A stretch of DNA of 64,000 nucleotides from Alicycliphilus sp. UBA6560. GTDB lineage: Bacteria; Pseudomonadota; Gammaproteobacteria; Burkholderiales; Burkholderiaceae_C. The notes beneath the pieces were generated by a model. That model was not told where the DNA came from, did not search any database, and saw only the letters and a list, made by a program, of their open reading frames with translations. Below, one piece after another: positions 53,324 to 61,534 of the stretch (positions are counted from its first letter, which is position 1; every line of letters begins with the position of its first letter). The position numbers and the translations under genes were made by a program. The stretch spans positions 62,001 to 126,000 of the forward strand of contig DJJU01000001.1 of the NCBI GenBank assembly GCA_002434305.1, in the 5' to 3' direction.

Positions 53324-54658
53324 CTAGGCGCCGCCCGCCAGCTCCTGCGCCCGCTCCTGCAGCAGGGCGCGCTCGCGGCCGTTGCCGGCCAGCGCGGCGG
53401 CGCGCAGCAGTTCGGCCCGCGCCTCGTGCACCCGGCCCAGGCGCAGCAAGAAGTCCGCCCGCACGGCCGGCAGCCAGTGGTAGCGCGCCAGCGCGGGCTC
53501 GGCCCGCAGCGGCTCCAGCACTGCCAGCCCGGCGGCCGGGCCGTCGGCCATGCCCACGGCCACGGCGCGGTTCAGCTCCACCACCGGCGACGGCTGGCGC
53601 GCCGCCAGTGCGCCATACAGCCCGGCGATGCGCCGCCAGTCGGTGGCCGCGGCGCTGGGCGCGCGGGCGTGGCAGGCGGCGATCGCCGCCTGCAGCGTGT
53701 ACGGCCCTCGCGCCGGAGCCAGCGCTTCGGCCTGCGCCAGCGCCGCCAGGCCGCGGCGCAGCAGCAGGCGGTCCCAGCGGCGGCGGTCCTGGTCGGCCAG
53801 CAGCACCGGCCGGCCCCGGGCGTCGGTGCGCGCCGGCATGCGCGCGGCCTGCAGCTCCAGCAGCGCGGCCAGGCCGTGCACTTCGGCCTGGTCGGCGGGC
53901 GCCAGGGGCCGGCCGGCGCGGGCGCGACGCAGCACCAGGGCCGCCAGCCTGCGCGCCAGGCGCAGCGCCTCGTCCACCAGCGCCGGGCGCATCCAGTCGT
54001 CGCCCTCGCTGGCGGCATAGCCCTCGTTGAAGATCAGGTAGACCACCTCCAGCACCGCCGCCAGCCGCGCCGGCAGCTCCTCGCCGCCGGGCACCTCGAA
54101 GGGCACGCCGGCTTCGGCCAGCGTGCGCTGGGCGCGCACCAGGCGCTGCGCCATGGCGCCCTCGCTGACCAGGTAGGCGCGGGCCACGGCCGCCGTGGAC
54201 AGCCCGGCCACCAGCTTCAGCGTGAGCGCGCTGCGCGCCGACGCCGGCAGCAGCGGGTGGCAGGCGGTGAAGACCAGGCCCAGCACCTCGTCGTCCACCG
54301 CGTCGCCCCGGGCCTGGGCGCGGCGCTCGTCCAGGCCTGCGGCGGCGTCGGGGGCGTACAGGGCCTGCTGCGCCTGCAGTTCGCCGGCGATCAGGTCGGC
54401 CGCGGCGCTGCGCACCTGCTGGCGCCGCAGGTGGTCCAGCGCGCGGCGGCGCACGGCGGCCATCAGCCAGGCGCCGGGGCTGTTCGGGATGCCGTTCACG
54501 GGCCAGTGCTCCAGGGCGGAGACGAGCACGTCCTGCGCCAGTTCCTCGGCCACGCCCAGGTCGCGCACCACGCGCGCGGCGTGGGCCACGACCTTGGCGG
54601 CCTCGATGCGCCAGACGGCGGCGACGGCCTGGCGGGCGGCGTCGTCGGCGCCGGGCAC
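53324..54658 (-). CDS. ECF42-type RNA polymerase sigma factor
   Basis: A 444-residue protein: sigma-2 region (VAEELAQDVLVSALEHWP) and sigma-4 region (LTLKLVAGLSTAAVARAYLVSEGAMAQRLVRA), followed by a long helical TPR-like C-terminal part (DUF6596) with VVYLIFNEGYAAS and PVVELNRAVAVGMADGPAAGL. The size and extension identify the ECF42 group, known to be linked to DGPF/YCII proteins, as here. The GTG start at 54658 is one base after the VOC stop. By family knowledge the extension is needed for activity and there is no anti-sigma factor. Confidence 0.9.
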   Translation of the reverse strand: MPGADDAARQAVAAVWRIEAAKVVAHAARVVRDLGVAEELAQDVLVSALEHWPVNGIPNSPGAWLMAAVRRRALDHLRRQQVRSAAADLIAGELQAQQALYAPDAAAGLDERRAQARGDAVDDEVLGLVFTACHPLLPASARSALTLKLVAGLSTAAVARAYLVSEGAMAQRLVRAQRTLAEAGVPFEVPGGEELPARLAAVLEVVYLIFNEGYAASEGDDWMRPALVDEALRLARRLAALVLRRARAGRPLAPADQAEVHGLAALLELQAARMPARTDARGRPVLLADQDRRRWDRLLLRRGLAALAQAEALAPARGPYTLQAAIAACHARAPSAAATDWRRIAGLYGALAARQPSPVVELNRAVAVGMADGPAAGLAVLEPLRAEPALARYHWLPAVRADFLLRLGRVHEARAELLRAAALAGNGRERALLQERAQELAGGA

Positions 54659-54659
54659 G

Positions 54660-55082
54660 TCAGGCGGCGGCGGGAGGCGTGGCGGGCGCGGCGGCCATGT
54701 CCATGTACATCAGTTCCCAGCCGTGGCCGTCCATGTCGTCGAAGGCGCGGTAGTACATGAAGCCGTGGTCCTGCGCCGGCCGCGGCTCGGTGGCGCCAGC
54801 AGCCAGCGCCCTGGCCATCAGCGCGTCCACCTCGCCCCGGCTGTCGCACGACAGGCACAGCAGCACCTGGGCGCTCTCGCGCGCATCGGCGATGCGCTTG
54901 GCGGTGAAGGTCTGGAAGAACGGCCGCACCAGCAGCATGGCGTAGATGTCCTCGCTGATGACCATGCAGGCGCCCTGCTCGTTGGTGAACTGCGGGTTGA
55001 AGGAAAAGCCCAGCGCCTCGAAGAAGGCGCGCGAGCGCTGCATGTCGGCGATGGGCAGGTTGACGAAGATCTTGCGGGCCAT
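54660..55082 (-). CDS. VOC family protein
   Basis: A 140-residue glyoxalase-fold protein with the two beta-alpha-beta-beta-beta modules: KIFVNLPIADMQRSRAFFEALGF at the start and the closing DMDGHGWELMYMDM strand, where the metal or substrate ligand usually sits. GGAG is seven bases before the ATG at 55082. It is coupled to the sigma factor gene that follows. Its substrate is unknown. Confidence 0.85.
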   Translation of the reverse strand: MARKIFVNLPIADMQRSRAFFEALGFSFNPQFTNEQGACMVISEDIYAMLLVRPFFQTFTAKRIADARESAQVLLCLSCDSRGEVDALMARALAAGATEPRPAQDHGFMYYRAFDDMDGHGWELMYMDMAAAPATPPAAA

Positions 55083-55133
55083 GGTTCGGCTCCAGAAAAC
55101 GACAGGGTTGAGGGGCAACGGGAAGGCGCCGGG

Positions 55134-55244
55134 CTACCTGCCCATGGCGCGGAAACGCTCGCGCAGGGCCTGGCGCCGCGCGTGCTGGATGTGGCGCGGC
55201 CCGTGGCCCGCGTCGCCGGTGGCCGTGGCCTTCGCGATGATCAT
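55134..55244 (-). CDS. Possible 36-residue coupled reading frame
   Basis: An ATG at 55244 overlaps the TGA of the upstream VOC gene as ATGA, and the frame runs for 36 residues (MIIAKATATGDAGHGP... to ...RERFRAMGR) to a TAG. The protein is very basic with a helical C-terminal half. It fits neatly in the gap between two VOC genes. I do not recognise it, and the evidence is the coupling and codon use only; it may be the degenerate remnant of a longer gene. Confidence 0.35.
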   Translation of the reverse strand: MIIAKATATGDAGHGPRHIQHARRQALRERFRAMGR

Positions 55245-55678
55245 GAAACGCACGGCGCGCCCTCCCCGCTGCCAGAGGCCAGCGGCTGCAGCAGGCTGCA
55301 GCGGTTGCCCTCGGTGTCGGTGAAGGCCACGTAGGCGCCGACACCGGGAATGTCCATGGGCTCGCCCAGCACGCTGCCGCCCGCCTGCGCGACGCGCGCC
55401 ATGGCGGCGCGCAGGTCTTGCACCCCGATCACGATGCCCGGGTGCTGGGCCGGCATGTGCGCGTCGGCGATGAAGAAGCCGCCGTTGATGCAGCCGGGCA
55501 CGGCCCCGGGCGGCGCCGGCGGCGGATTCTGGGGGTCGGCCGTGGTGACGACGGTGTAGTGGCCCATCTCGGGGCCCAGAAACTGCAGCTTCCAGCCGAA
55601 GGCGCCGGCATAGAAGCGCCCGATGCGCTCACGGTCGCGGCAGGGCAGTTCGAAGTGGATGACAGGGTTCATGCTCAT
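55241..55678 (-). CDS. VOC family protein
   Basis: A 145-residue glyoxalase-fold protein: NPVIHFELPCRDRERIGRFYAGAFGW opens the first module, and GAYVAFTDTEGNRCSLLQP closes the second, with GYGGF-like loops (GCINGGFFIAD) in the middle. It resembles the bacterial VOC proteins often found with YCII genes. Either of two ATGs (55678 or 55672) may start it. Its stop overlaps the small coupled frame. Confidence 0.87.
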   Translation of the reverse strand: MSMNPVIHFELPCRDRERIGRFYAGAFGWKLQFLGPEMGHYTVVTTADPQNPPPAPPGAVPGCINGGFFIADAHMPAQHPGIVIGVQDLRAAMARVAQAGGSVLGEPMDIPGVGAYVAFTDTEGNRCSLLQPLASGSGEGAPCVS

Positions 55679-55707
55679 GGCGGGTCTCTGTAAGGTGGAT
55701 GCGGGCT

Positions 55708-56202
55708 TCAGGCGCCACGGCCGTCGGCGGCGGCCTGCAGCGCGGCGATGTCGAGCTTGACCATGCCCTGCACGGCCTGCAGCACGCGCTGCGAGCGCGC
55801 GGCGTCGCTGCCGCCGATGATGTCCAGCACCATGCGCGGCACCACCTGCCAGGACACGCCCCAGCGGTCCTTCAGCCAGCCGCATTGCACGGGCCGCCCG
55901 CCGGCGGCCAGGCGCTCCCAGTAGTGGTCGATCTCGGCCTGGGTGTCGCACATCACCTGCAGCGACAGGGCGTCGGTATAGGCCTCGTGCGGGCCGCCGT
56001 TCAGGGCCATGAAGGGCTGGCCGTCCAGCTCGAAGGCGATGGTCAGCACCGTGCCGGCGGGCAGCGGCGCGCCCTCGCCGTAGTGGCTGGTGGCCGTCGT
56101 GCGGCTGCGGGGGAAGATGGCGCTGTAGTGGCGTACCGCGGCTTCGGCGTCGCGGTCGAACCACAGGCAGGGGACGATGCGGGGGTGGGCGTGCAAGATC
56201 AC
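55708..56202 (-). CDS. PhnB-like VOC protein
   Basis: A 164-residue protein of the 3-demethylubiquinone methyltransferase-like/PhnB VOC subgroup: RIVPCLWFDRDAEAAVRHYSAIFP, TIAFELDGQPFMALNGGP and GWLKDRWGVSWQVVP are its landmarks. The GTG start at 56202 has AAGGAG eight bases upstream. Despite the family name it is not a methyltransferase. It is the second gene of the ECF42 operon. Confidence 0.87.
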   Translation of the reverse strand: MILHAHPRIVPCLWFDRDAEAAVRHYSAIFPRSRTTATSHYGEGAPLPAGTVLTIAFELDGQPFMALNGGPHEAYTDALSLQVMCDTQAEIDHYWERLAAGGRPVQCGWLKDRWGVSWQVVPRMVLDIIGGSDAARSQRVLQAVQGMVKLDIAALQAAADGRGA

Positions 56203-56213
56203 AGAGGTGGCTC

Positions 56214-56247
56214 CTTAAAAAAAGGGCAGGCACCCGGCTTTCGCCGG
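56214..56247 (-). terminator. Possible attenuator hairpin in the ECF42 operon
   Basis: Read leftward, CCGGC GAAA GCCGG is followed ten bases on by a run of eight T, just ahead of the ribosome site of the PhnB-like gene. The distance to the T run is longer than in a normal terminator, so this is at most a weak one. Confidence 0.3.
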
Positions 56248-56313
56248 CTCGTACCACCACGACGCATCAGGCCACCGGTTTTCGACAGCCGGCGACTAGG
56301 TAGTTACCCTGAG

Positions 56314-56688
56314 TCAATCACTGCCCGGGCTGCCTGCCCAGCAGGGCGCGACGGCGCGCACCTCCACCGTGGCCCAGGCAGCGGCCGGGCATTCGGCCGC
56401 CAGGGCCACGGCCTGCGCGCGGCTGTCGGTGGCCAGCAGGTAGAAGCCCCCGACCATTTCCTTGGTCTCGGCAAACGGTCCGTCCAGCACCTGCACGGCG
56501 CCGGCGCGGCGGCGCACCTGGGCGGCGCCGGCATCCTGCGGCGCCAGCGACTCGGCGGCCAGCAGCAGGCCGCGCCCCTGCAGCTCGGCGCCCCAGGCGC
56601 GCATGCGCTCGTAGAGCAGCTGGCCCTCGGCCAGGCTGCGCTCGGCGCGCTGGCCTACGGGTTCGTGGATCAGCAGCATGTGGGCCAT
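56314..56688 (-). CDS. YCII/DGPF family protein
   Basis: A 124-residue ferredoxin-like dimer protein. The motif VLDGPFAETKEMVGGFYLL at about residues 67-85 contains DGPF, after which ECF42-associated proteins are named, and the start MAHMLLIHE also fits. AAGGAG precedes the ATG at 56688 by six bases. It is the first gene of the operon that ends in the ECF42 sigma factor. Enzymatic role not known. Confidence 0.9.
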   Translation of the reverse strand: MAHMLLIHEPVGQRAERSLAEGQLLYERMRAWGAELQGRGLLLAAESLAPQDAGAAQVRRRAGAVQVLDGPFAETKEMVGGFYLLATDSRAQAVALAAECPAAAWATVEVRAVAPCWAGSPGSD

Positions 56689-56702
56689 GGTTTGCTCCTT
56701 GT

Positions 56703-56757
56703 TCAATAGCTGCCAGCGCTTGACTGGCAAGGGCGGGAGGCCTTTTTCACCATCATT
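56703..56757 (+). repeat. Dispersed AGCGCTTG repeat, copy 9
   Basis: AATAGCTGCCAGCGCTTGAC followed by TGGCAAGGGCGGGAGGCC. It fills almost the whole 64-base gap between the ABC exporter stop and the YCII start, so the promoter of the sigma factor operon must lie in it or inside the exporter gene. Confidence 0.8.
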
Positions 56758-58570
56758 CTTGTGCCCCGGCGCTGCGGTGCTGCAGCGCCCACATTTCCGC
56801 ATAGCGCCCGCCGGCGGCCAGCAGCTGGCCATGCGTGCCGCGCTCGACGATGCGGCCGGCGTCCATGACCAGGATCTCATGCGCGTCCACCACCGTGGAC
56901 AGGCGGTGCGCGATGACCAGCGTGGTGCGGCCCTGCGCGGCCTGGCGCAGTTCGGCCTGGATGGCGCGCTCGTTGGCCGAGTCCAGCGCGCTGGTGGCCT
57001 CGTCGAAGATCAGGATGGGCGGGTTCTTCAGCAGCGTGCGGGCGATGGCCACGCGCTGCTTCTCGCCGCCCGACAGCTTTAAGCCCCGCTCGCCCACCTG
57101 GGTGGCATAGCCCTGGGGCGTGGCGGCGATGAAGTCGTGGATGTGCGCGGCGCGGGCGGCCGCCTCCACCTCGACCTGGCTGGCGTCGGTGCGGCCGTAG
57201 GCGATGTTGTAGGCGATGGTGTCGTTGAACAGCACCGTGTCCTGCGGCACGATGCCGATGGCCCGGCGCAGGCTGGCCTGCGTGACCTGGCGGATGTCCT
57301 GCCCGCCGATGGTGATGGCGCCGCCCTGCAGGTCATAAAAGCGGTACAGCAGACGCCCCAGCGTGCTCTTGCCGGCGCCGGACGGACCGACCACGGCCAC
57401 CGTGCGCCCGGCCGGGATCTCGAAGCTCACGCCCTGCAGGATGGGCCGGGCCGGGTCGTAGGCGAAGTGCACGTCGTCAAAGCGCACCACGGGCGGCGCG
57501 GCGGCGTCCAGCGGCGCGGCGCCGGGGGCGTCGGCCACTTCCTGCTGGCGGTCCATCAGGGTGAACATCTTGTCCAGGTCGGTCAGGTTCTGCTTGATCT
57601 CGCGGTACACCACGCCCAGGAAGTTCAGCGGGATGTAGATCTGGATCATGAAGGCATTCACCATGACCAGGTCACCCAGCGTCATGCGCCCGGCCGCCAC
57701 GCCCTCGGTGGCGCGCCACAGGATGGCCACCAGGGCCACGGCGATGATCAGCTGCTGGCCGCCATTGAGCAGGCTCAACGAGCTGCGGCTCTTGAGCTGC
57801 GCGCGGCGCAGCCGCTCCAGGCTTTCGTCATAGCGGCGGGCCTCGAACTGCTCGTTGTTGAAGTACTTGACGGTCTCGTAGTTCAGCAGCGAATCGATGG
57901 CCTTGCTGTGCGCGGCCGAGTCGAACTGATTGGCCTCGCGGCGAAAGTGGATGCGCCATTCCGTCACCCACACCGTCCAGCCGATGTACAGCGCCAGCGC
58001 CGCCAGCGTGATGATCGCGAACCAGGCATCGAAGCGCGTGGCCAGCACGGTGAGCACCAGCGCCACCTCCACCAGCGTGGCGGCGATGTTGAACAGGGCG
58101 AACGACACCAGGGACTCAATACCGCGCACGCCGCGCTCGATGTCGCGCGTCATACCGCCGGTCTGGCGCTCCAGGTGAAAGCGCAGCGAGAGGGCGTGCA
58201 GGTGCTCGAAGGTCTTCAGCGCTATGGAACGCGCCGCGCCGTGCGTGGCCTTGGCGAAGACCAGCTCGCGCAGCTCGTTGAAGAGCGAATTGGCAAAGCG
58301 CAGCAGGCCGTAGGCCAGCAGCAGGCCCACCGGCACCACCAGCAGCGCGGCAGGGTTGCCGGGCGGCACGGTCATGGCGTCCACCAGGGCCTTGAGCAGC
58401 AGCGGCACGCCCACGTTGGCCAGCTTGGCCCCCACCATGAAGGCGATGGCGGCGGCCACGCGCCACTTGTATTGCATCAGGTAGGGCAGCAGGCGCGACA
58501 GCGTGGCCCAGTCGGTGCGGACAACCGTGGGATCGGGGGCGGGAGCAGTATCGGAGCCGAAGCGGCGCAT
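56753..58570 (-). CDS. Atm1-type ABC exporter (fused membrane and ATPase)
   Basis: A 605-residue half-transporter with six membrane helices (about 30-330) and a C-terminal ATPase: Walker A VGPSGAGKST, signature LKLSGGEKQR, Walker B ILIFDEATSALD and switch His AHRLST. The sequence TGGMTRDIERG and SLLNYETVKYFNNE are characteristic of the Atm1/HMT1 group, which exports glutathione-linked metals or Fe-S precursors. It works as a homodimer. No regulator is nearby; it is divergent from the YciA-like gene. Confidence 0.9.
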   Translation of the reverse strand: MRRFGSDTAPAPDPTVVRTDWATLSRLLPYLMQYKWRVAAAIAFMVGAKLANVGVPLLLKALVDAMTVPPGNPAALLVVPVGLLLAYGLLRFANSLFNELRELVFAKATHGAARSIALKTFEHLHALSLRFHLERQTGGMTRDIERGVRGIESLVSFALFNIAATLVEVALVLTVLATRFDAWFAIITLAALALYIGWTVWVTEWRIHFRREANQFDSAAHSKAIDSLLNYETVKYFNNEQFEARRYDESLERLRRAQLKSRSSLSLLNGGQQLIIAVALVAILWRATEGVAAGRMTLGDLVMVNAFMIQIYIPLNFLGVVYREIKQNLTDLDKMFTLMDRQQEVADAPGAAPLDAAAPPVVRFDDVHFAYDPARPILQGVSFEIPAGRTVAVVGPSGAGKSTLGRLLYRFYDLQGGAITIGGQDIRQVTQASLRRAIGIVPQDTVLFNDTIAYNIAYGRTDASQVEVEAAARAAHIHDFIAATPQGYATQVGERGLKLSGGEKQRVAIARTLLKNPPILIFDEATSALDSANERAIQAELRQAAQGRTTLVIAHRLSTVVDAHEILVMDAGRIVERGTHGQLLAAGGRYAEMWALQHRSAGAQE

Positions 58571-58702
58571 GGAGGCAGGAGGGGAAAGAGGAAGAGCAGC
58601 GGCCGATTGTGACCGCCGGCGCCGCGGCGTGCAGCGGCGGGCAAAACAGGCCAAGGCCGCCAGTTGCGGGACAATGCGGCCCCGCCTTTTCCTCATTCCG
58701 CC

Positions 58703-59119
58703 ATGACCGACGCCCTGCACGCCCACCACGCCCTGCCCACGGACAAGGAGCTGGTGCTCAAAGTGATCCCCATGCCCGCGGACACCAACAGCAACGGCGA
58801 CATCTTCGGCGGCTGGGTTATGGCGCAGGTGGACCTGGCCGGCTCGGTGCTGCCGGCGCGGCTGATCCAGGGCCGCATGGCCACCGTGGCGGTGAACGAG
58901 TTCGTCTTCAAGCAGCCGGTGCGCGTGGGCGACCTGCTGTCGTTCTTCGCCGAGGTCACGCGCGTAGGCACCACCTCCATGACGGTGCAGGTGGAGGTCT
59001 ATGCCGAGCGCATCCGCACGCAGGGCCGCTATGCCAAGGTGACCGAGGCCAAGCTGACCTACGTGGCCATCGACGAGAACGGCCGCCCGCGCCCGATCCC
59101 GAAGGCCGCGCAGGAATAA
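58703..59119 (+). CDS. Acyl-CoA thioesterase, YciA type
   Basis: A 138-residue hot-dog enzyme with MPADTNSNGDIFGGWVMAQVD, containing the conserved Asn/Asp of YciA-type acyl-CoA hydrolases, and VNEFVFKQPVRVGDLLSF. It probably hydrolyses medium/long acyl-CoA in the cytoplasm as a hexamer. A strong terminator lies 30 bases after the stop. Confidence 0.88.
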   Translation: MTDALHAHHALPTDKELVLKVIPMPADTNSNGDIFGGWVMAQVDLAGSVLPARLIQGRMATVAVNEFVFKQPVRVGDLLSFFAEVTRVGTTSMTVQVEVYAERIRTQGRYAKVTEAKLTYVAIDENGRPRPIPKAAQE

Positions 59120-59150
59120 GCCTGCCAGAAGCGCCCAAGGCGCCAACGAC

Positions 59151-59176
59151 AAAGGGAGCCCGAAGGCTCCCTTTTT
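59151..59176. terminator. Rho-independent terminator (bidirectional)
   Basis: Stem AAAGGGAGCC / GGCTCCCTTT with a CGAA loop and a following T run. It serves the thioesterase from the left and can also end the bactofilin gene from the right. Confidence 0.88.
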
Positions 59177-59206
59177 TTGGTCTGCGCAGATGCGTGCGCA
59201 GCGCGG

Positions 59207-59806
59207 TCAGACCGCGGCCAGCGCCGAAGCGGTGCCGGCGCCGCTGGAGTGGCTGGTGCCACTGCTGCCCGAGGTGGCGCGGGCGCTGTTGCTGCCCAGG
59301 CCACCCTCGATCTCGCCGCTGAGCTGGCCGCCCTCTTCGATCACCACCTTGCCGTAGCGGATCTTGCCGCTGACGCGGCCCGAGCCGAAGATGACCAGCT
59401 TCTCGCGCACGGTGAGCTGGCCGTCGAACTGGCCGTGGATCTCGGCGATGTCGATCTCCGCGCTGCCGCGGAAGGCCCCCTGCTCGGCGATGTGGATCAC
59501 GCGCGAGTCCATGGTGGCCTCGACCGTGCCCTCGACCACCAGGGTGTCGCAGTCGGTGATTTCCACGCCCTTGAGCTTGATGTTGGGGCCCACGGTGAGC
59601 TTGCTGCCGCCGGTGGCCGTGGTGGTGGCGGAATCGGTGGTGGTGGCGGTGCTGGGGGTCATGGATGCTGCCGGGGTGGAAGCCGTGCTGACGCTGCCCG
59701 GCCGGGTGGTGGTGCCGCCCAGCACGGACGATGTGGTGGGCTGGCGGGTGGAAAAGCTGTCGCTGTTGCTGTCTCGCTTGCCAAAGAAGGGGTTTTGCAC
59801 GGCCAT
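59207..59806 (-). CDS. Bactofilin family cytoskeletal protein
   Basis: A 199-residue protein. The central beta-helix (about 85-175: KGVEITDCDTLVVEGTVEA, GQFDGQLTVREKLVIFGSG, and GKIRYGKVVIEEGG) is the bactofilin domain that polymerises without nucleotide. It is flanked by Ser/Thr-rich disordered tails on both sides. CAGGAG is five bases before the ATG at 59806. It stands alone, without an M23 peptidase partner next to it; the one in this window is 35 kb away. Confidence 0.9.
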   Translation of the reverse strand: MAVQNPFFGKRDSNSDSFSTRQPTTSSVLGGTTTRPGSVSTASTPAASMTPSTATTTDSATTTATGGSKLTVGPNIKLKGVEITDCDTLVVEGTVEATMDSRVIHIAEQGAFRGSAEIDIAEIHGQFDGQLTVREKLVIFGSGRVSGKIRYGKVVIEEGGQLSGEIEGGLGSNSARATSGSSGTSHSSGAGTASALAAV

Positions 59807-59958
59807 CGGAACTCCTGAGAAATAACCAGCCCATGCTAGGGGGCCGGGCCGCCCCAGACCTTTGGCGTTACGCAAGAGAGGTAACCAAAGCGCTCGATCG
59901 TTGCATGCACTTGCATGCGTTGCAGTGACAAACAAGCGCGTGATGCCGTCAGAAGCCG

Positions 59959-60444
59959 TCAGGACACGATGTAGGCCGCCGCCCCGGTGGACAGCAGCTC
60001 GTCCTGCGGACCCAGGAACTCCATGCGCGTGCTGGCCACGCGCGAGCCCAGGCGCAGCACCTGGGCGCGCAGCGTGAACCGCTCGCCGATGCCGGCGCGC
60101 AGGTAATCCACCCGCAGGTCGATGGTGCCCAGGCGCGAGAAACGCTGCAGCCGCGCCAGCGGCGCATCGTCCATGTGCCGTGCGCCGATGGCTGCCATGA
60201 CGGCCAGGCCGCCCATGGCGTCCAGCCCGGCGCTGATCACCCCACCGTGCAAGCGGTTGTAGGCGAAGTGGCCCACCAGCTGCGGCTGCATGGCGATGCG
60301 CGCCGCTACCTGGGTGGGCGTGATCTCCATGATCTCCAGCCCCAGCACCCGGTTGAAGGGAATCTTGTCCTCGAAGATGTCCTTCAGGCCGGAGATGAAC
60401 TCCGGCTCGAAGGCGATGGGCGGCTGTCTGTGAGCGGCGGTCAT
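59959..60444 (-). CDS. PaaI/YigI-type hot-dog thioesterase
   Basis: A 161-residue hot-dog protein with the active-site helix N..LHGGVISAGLDAMGGLAVM and the closing RMEFLGPQDELLSTGAAAY strand. It resembles YigI thioesterases. Substrate presumably an acyl-CoA. It is separated from the hydratase gene upstream by a terminator, a dispersed repeat and two copies of an 87-bp unit. Confidence 0.85.
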   Translation of the reverse strand: MTAAHRQPPIAFEPEFISGLKDIFEDKIPFNRVLGLEIMEITPTQVAARIAMQPQLVGHFAYNRLHGGVISAGLDAMGGLAVMAAIGARHMDDAPLARLQRFSRLGTIDLRVDYLRAGIGERFTLRAQVLRLGSRVASTRMEFLGPQDELLSTGAAAYIVS

Positions 60445-60450
60445 GGTGTT

Positions 60451-60512
60451 TTGCTATTCAAAAATGAGCTGCTGGCGCTTATCCACTGGGCGTTGGAGAC
60501 CGATTTGACTCG
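60451..60512 (+). repeat. Dispersed AGCGCTTG repeat, copy 10
   Basis: TGCTATTCAAAAATGAGCTG, then CTGGCGCTTATCCACTGGGC and GTTGGAGACCGATTTG. It lies just upstream of the YigI-type gene and next to the hydratase terminator. Confidence 0.75.
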
Positions 60513-60513
60513 C

Positions 60514-60536
60514 AAAAAAGCCCCGCGGGCGGGGCT
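60514..60536 (-). terminator. Terminator of the acyl-CoA cluster
   Basis: Stem AGCCCCGC / GCGGGGCT with a two-base turn, followed leftward by six T. It lies about 200 bases past the hydratase stop; the duplicated 87-bp units stand between. Confidence 0.85.
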
Positions 60537-60561
60537 GGCAAGAAACGGCTTGTCAACGGCC

Positions 60562-60770
60562 TTTCAGCACTGGCTGAAATCCGGGTGCCGCTTTTGGCGA
60601 AAGCCGCCTCGCTGCTGCGCAGCGCCGGCCCGCTGCGCTGGCCGCGGATTTCAGCACTGGCTGAAATCCGGGTGCCGCTTTTGGCGAAAGCCGCTCCGCT
60701 GCTGCGCAGCGCCGGCCCGCTGCGCTGGCCGCGGATTTCAGCACTGGCTGAAATCCGGGTGCCGCTTTTG
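60562..60770. repeat. 87-bp tandem repeat from the hydratase 3' end (2.4 copies)
   Basis: Units start at 60562, 60649 and 60736 with TTTCAGCACTGGCTGAAATC; the first two are full (differing at two bases near 60608) and the third ends after 35 bases inside the coding end of the hydratase gene, whose last codons and stop it contains. Each unit starts with a 7-bp inverted repeat (TTTCAGC ACTG GCTGAAA). Confidence 0.93.
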
Positions 60771-61529
60771 CATGAATGCGGAGAACGCCTCGCGGGCTGC
60801 CGGGCCGCCCATCAGGCGGGCGAAGCTGGCGCCCTCCTCGCGCATGCGCTCGCGCACCTGCGTGGCCTGGCCGGCCTTGAGCAGGCGCTTGGTCTCGATC
60901 AGCGCCGACAGCGGCTTGGCCGCCAGCTTCTTCGCCTGGGTCTGCGCCACCAGGTTGCACTCCGAGGGCGGCACCACGCGGTTGACCAGGCCGACCTCCA
61001 GCGCCGCCTCGGCCAGGAAGGGCTCGCCCAGCATCAGCGCCTCGGCCGCGCGGTGGTAGCCCAGCATCTGCGGCAGCAGCAGGCTGGAGGCCGCCTCCGG
61101 GCACAGCCCCAGGTTCACGAAGGGCAGCGAGAAGGCGGCGTTGTCGCCGGCGTAGACCAGGTCGCAGTGCAGCAGCATGGTGGTGCCGATGCCCACGGCC
61201 GGACCGCAGACCGCCGCCACGATGGGCTTGGGGAAGGCCGCCAGCGTCTCCAGGAAGCGCCACACCGGGCGGCTGGCGTCGTCCGACGCGGCGCCGCCGG
61301 CGGACTGGCGCAGGAAGTCGTTGATGTCGTTGCCGGCGCTGAAGATGGCCAGGTCGCCCTGGAAGACCACGCAGCGCACGGCGGCGTCGGACTCGGCCTG
61401 GGCCAGCGCGTCGGCCATGGTGGCGTACATGGCCTCGGTCAGGGAGTTCTTCTTGTCCGCGCGGTTGAAGGTGATGGTGGTCACGCCGGCTTCGGTGTGC
61501 ACCAGGATGTCCTGGGGGCTGCTGCTCAT
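60738..61529 (-). CDS. Enoyl-CoA hydratase/isomerase family protein
   Basis: A 263-residue crotonase-fold enzyme. The oxyanion segments are SAGNDINDF near residue 65 and CGPAVGIGTTMLLHCD near 108; FVNLGLCPEAASS follows. The lack of a clear catalytic Glu pair and the SAGNDI pattern fit the isomerase/ECI-like side of the family as well as hydratases. AAGGAG precedes the ATG. It follows the TesB-like gene by five bases. The last nine codons belong to the 87-bp repeat. Confidence 0.87.
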   Translation of the reverse strand: MSSSPQDILVHTEAGVTTITFNRADKKNSLTEAMYATMADALAQAESDAAVRCVVFQGDLAIFSAGNDINDFLRQSAGGAASDDASRPVWRFLETLAAFPKPIVAAVCGPAVGIGTTMLLHCDLVYAGDNAAFSLPFVNLGLCPEAASSLLLPQMLGYHRAAEALMLGEPFLAEAALEVGLVNRVVPPSECNLVAQTQAKKLAAKPLSALIETKRLLKAGQATQVRERMREEGASFARLMGGPAAREAFSAFMQKRHPDFSQC

Positions 61530-61534
61530 GGGGG

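Noticed and set aside
55708..56202. Ubiquinone biosynthesis methyltransferase (by family name)
   Set aside because: The sequence is a VOC/PhnB fold without a SAM-binding loop; the family name is historical.
60562..60770. CRISPR-like array
   Set aside because: The units are contiguous with no variable spacers and derive from a gene end; no cas genes are present.
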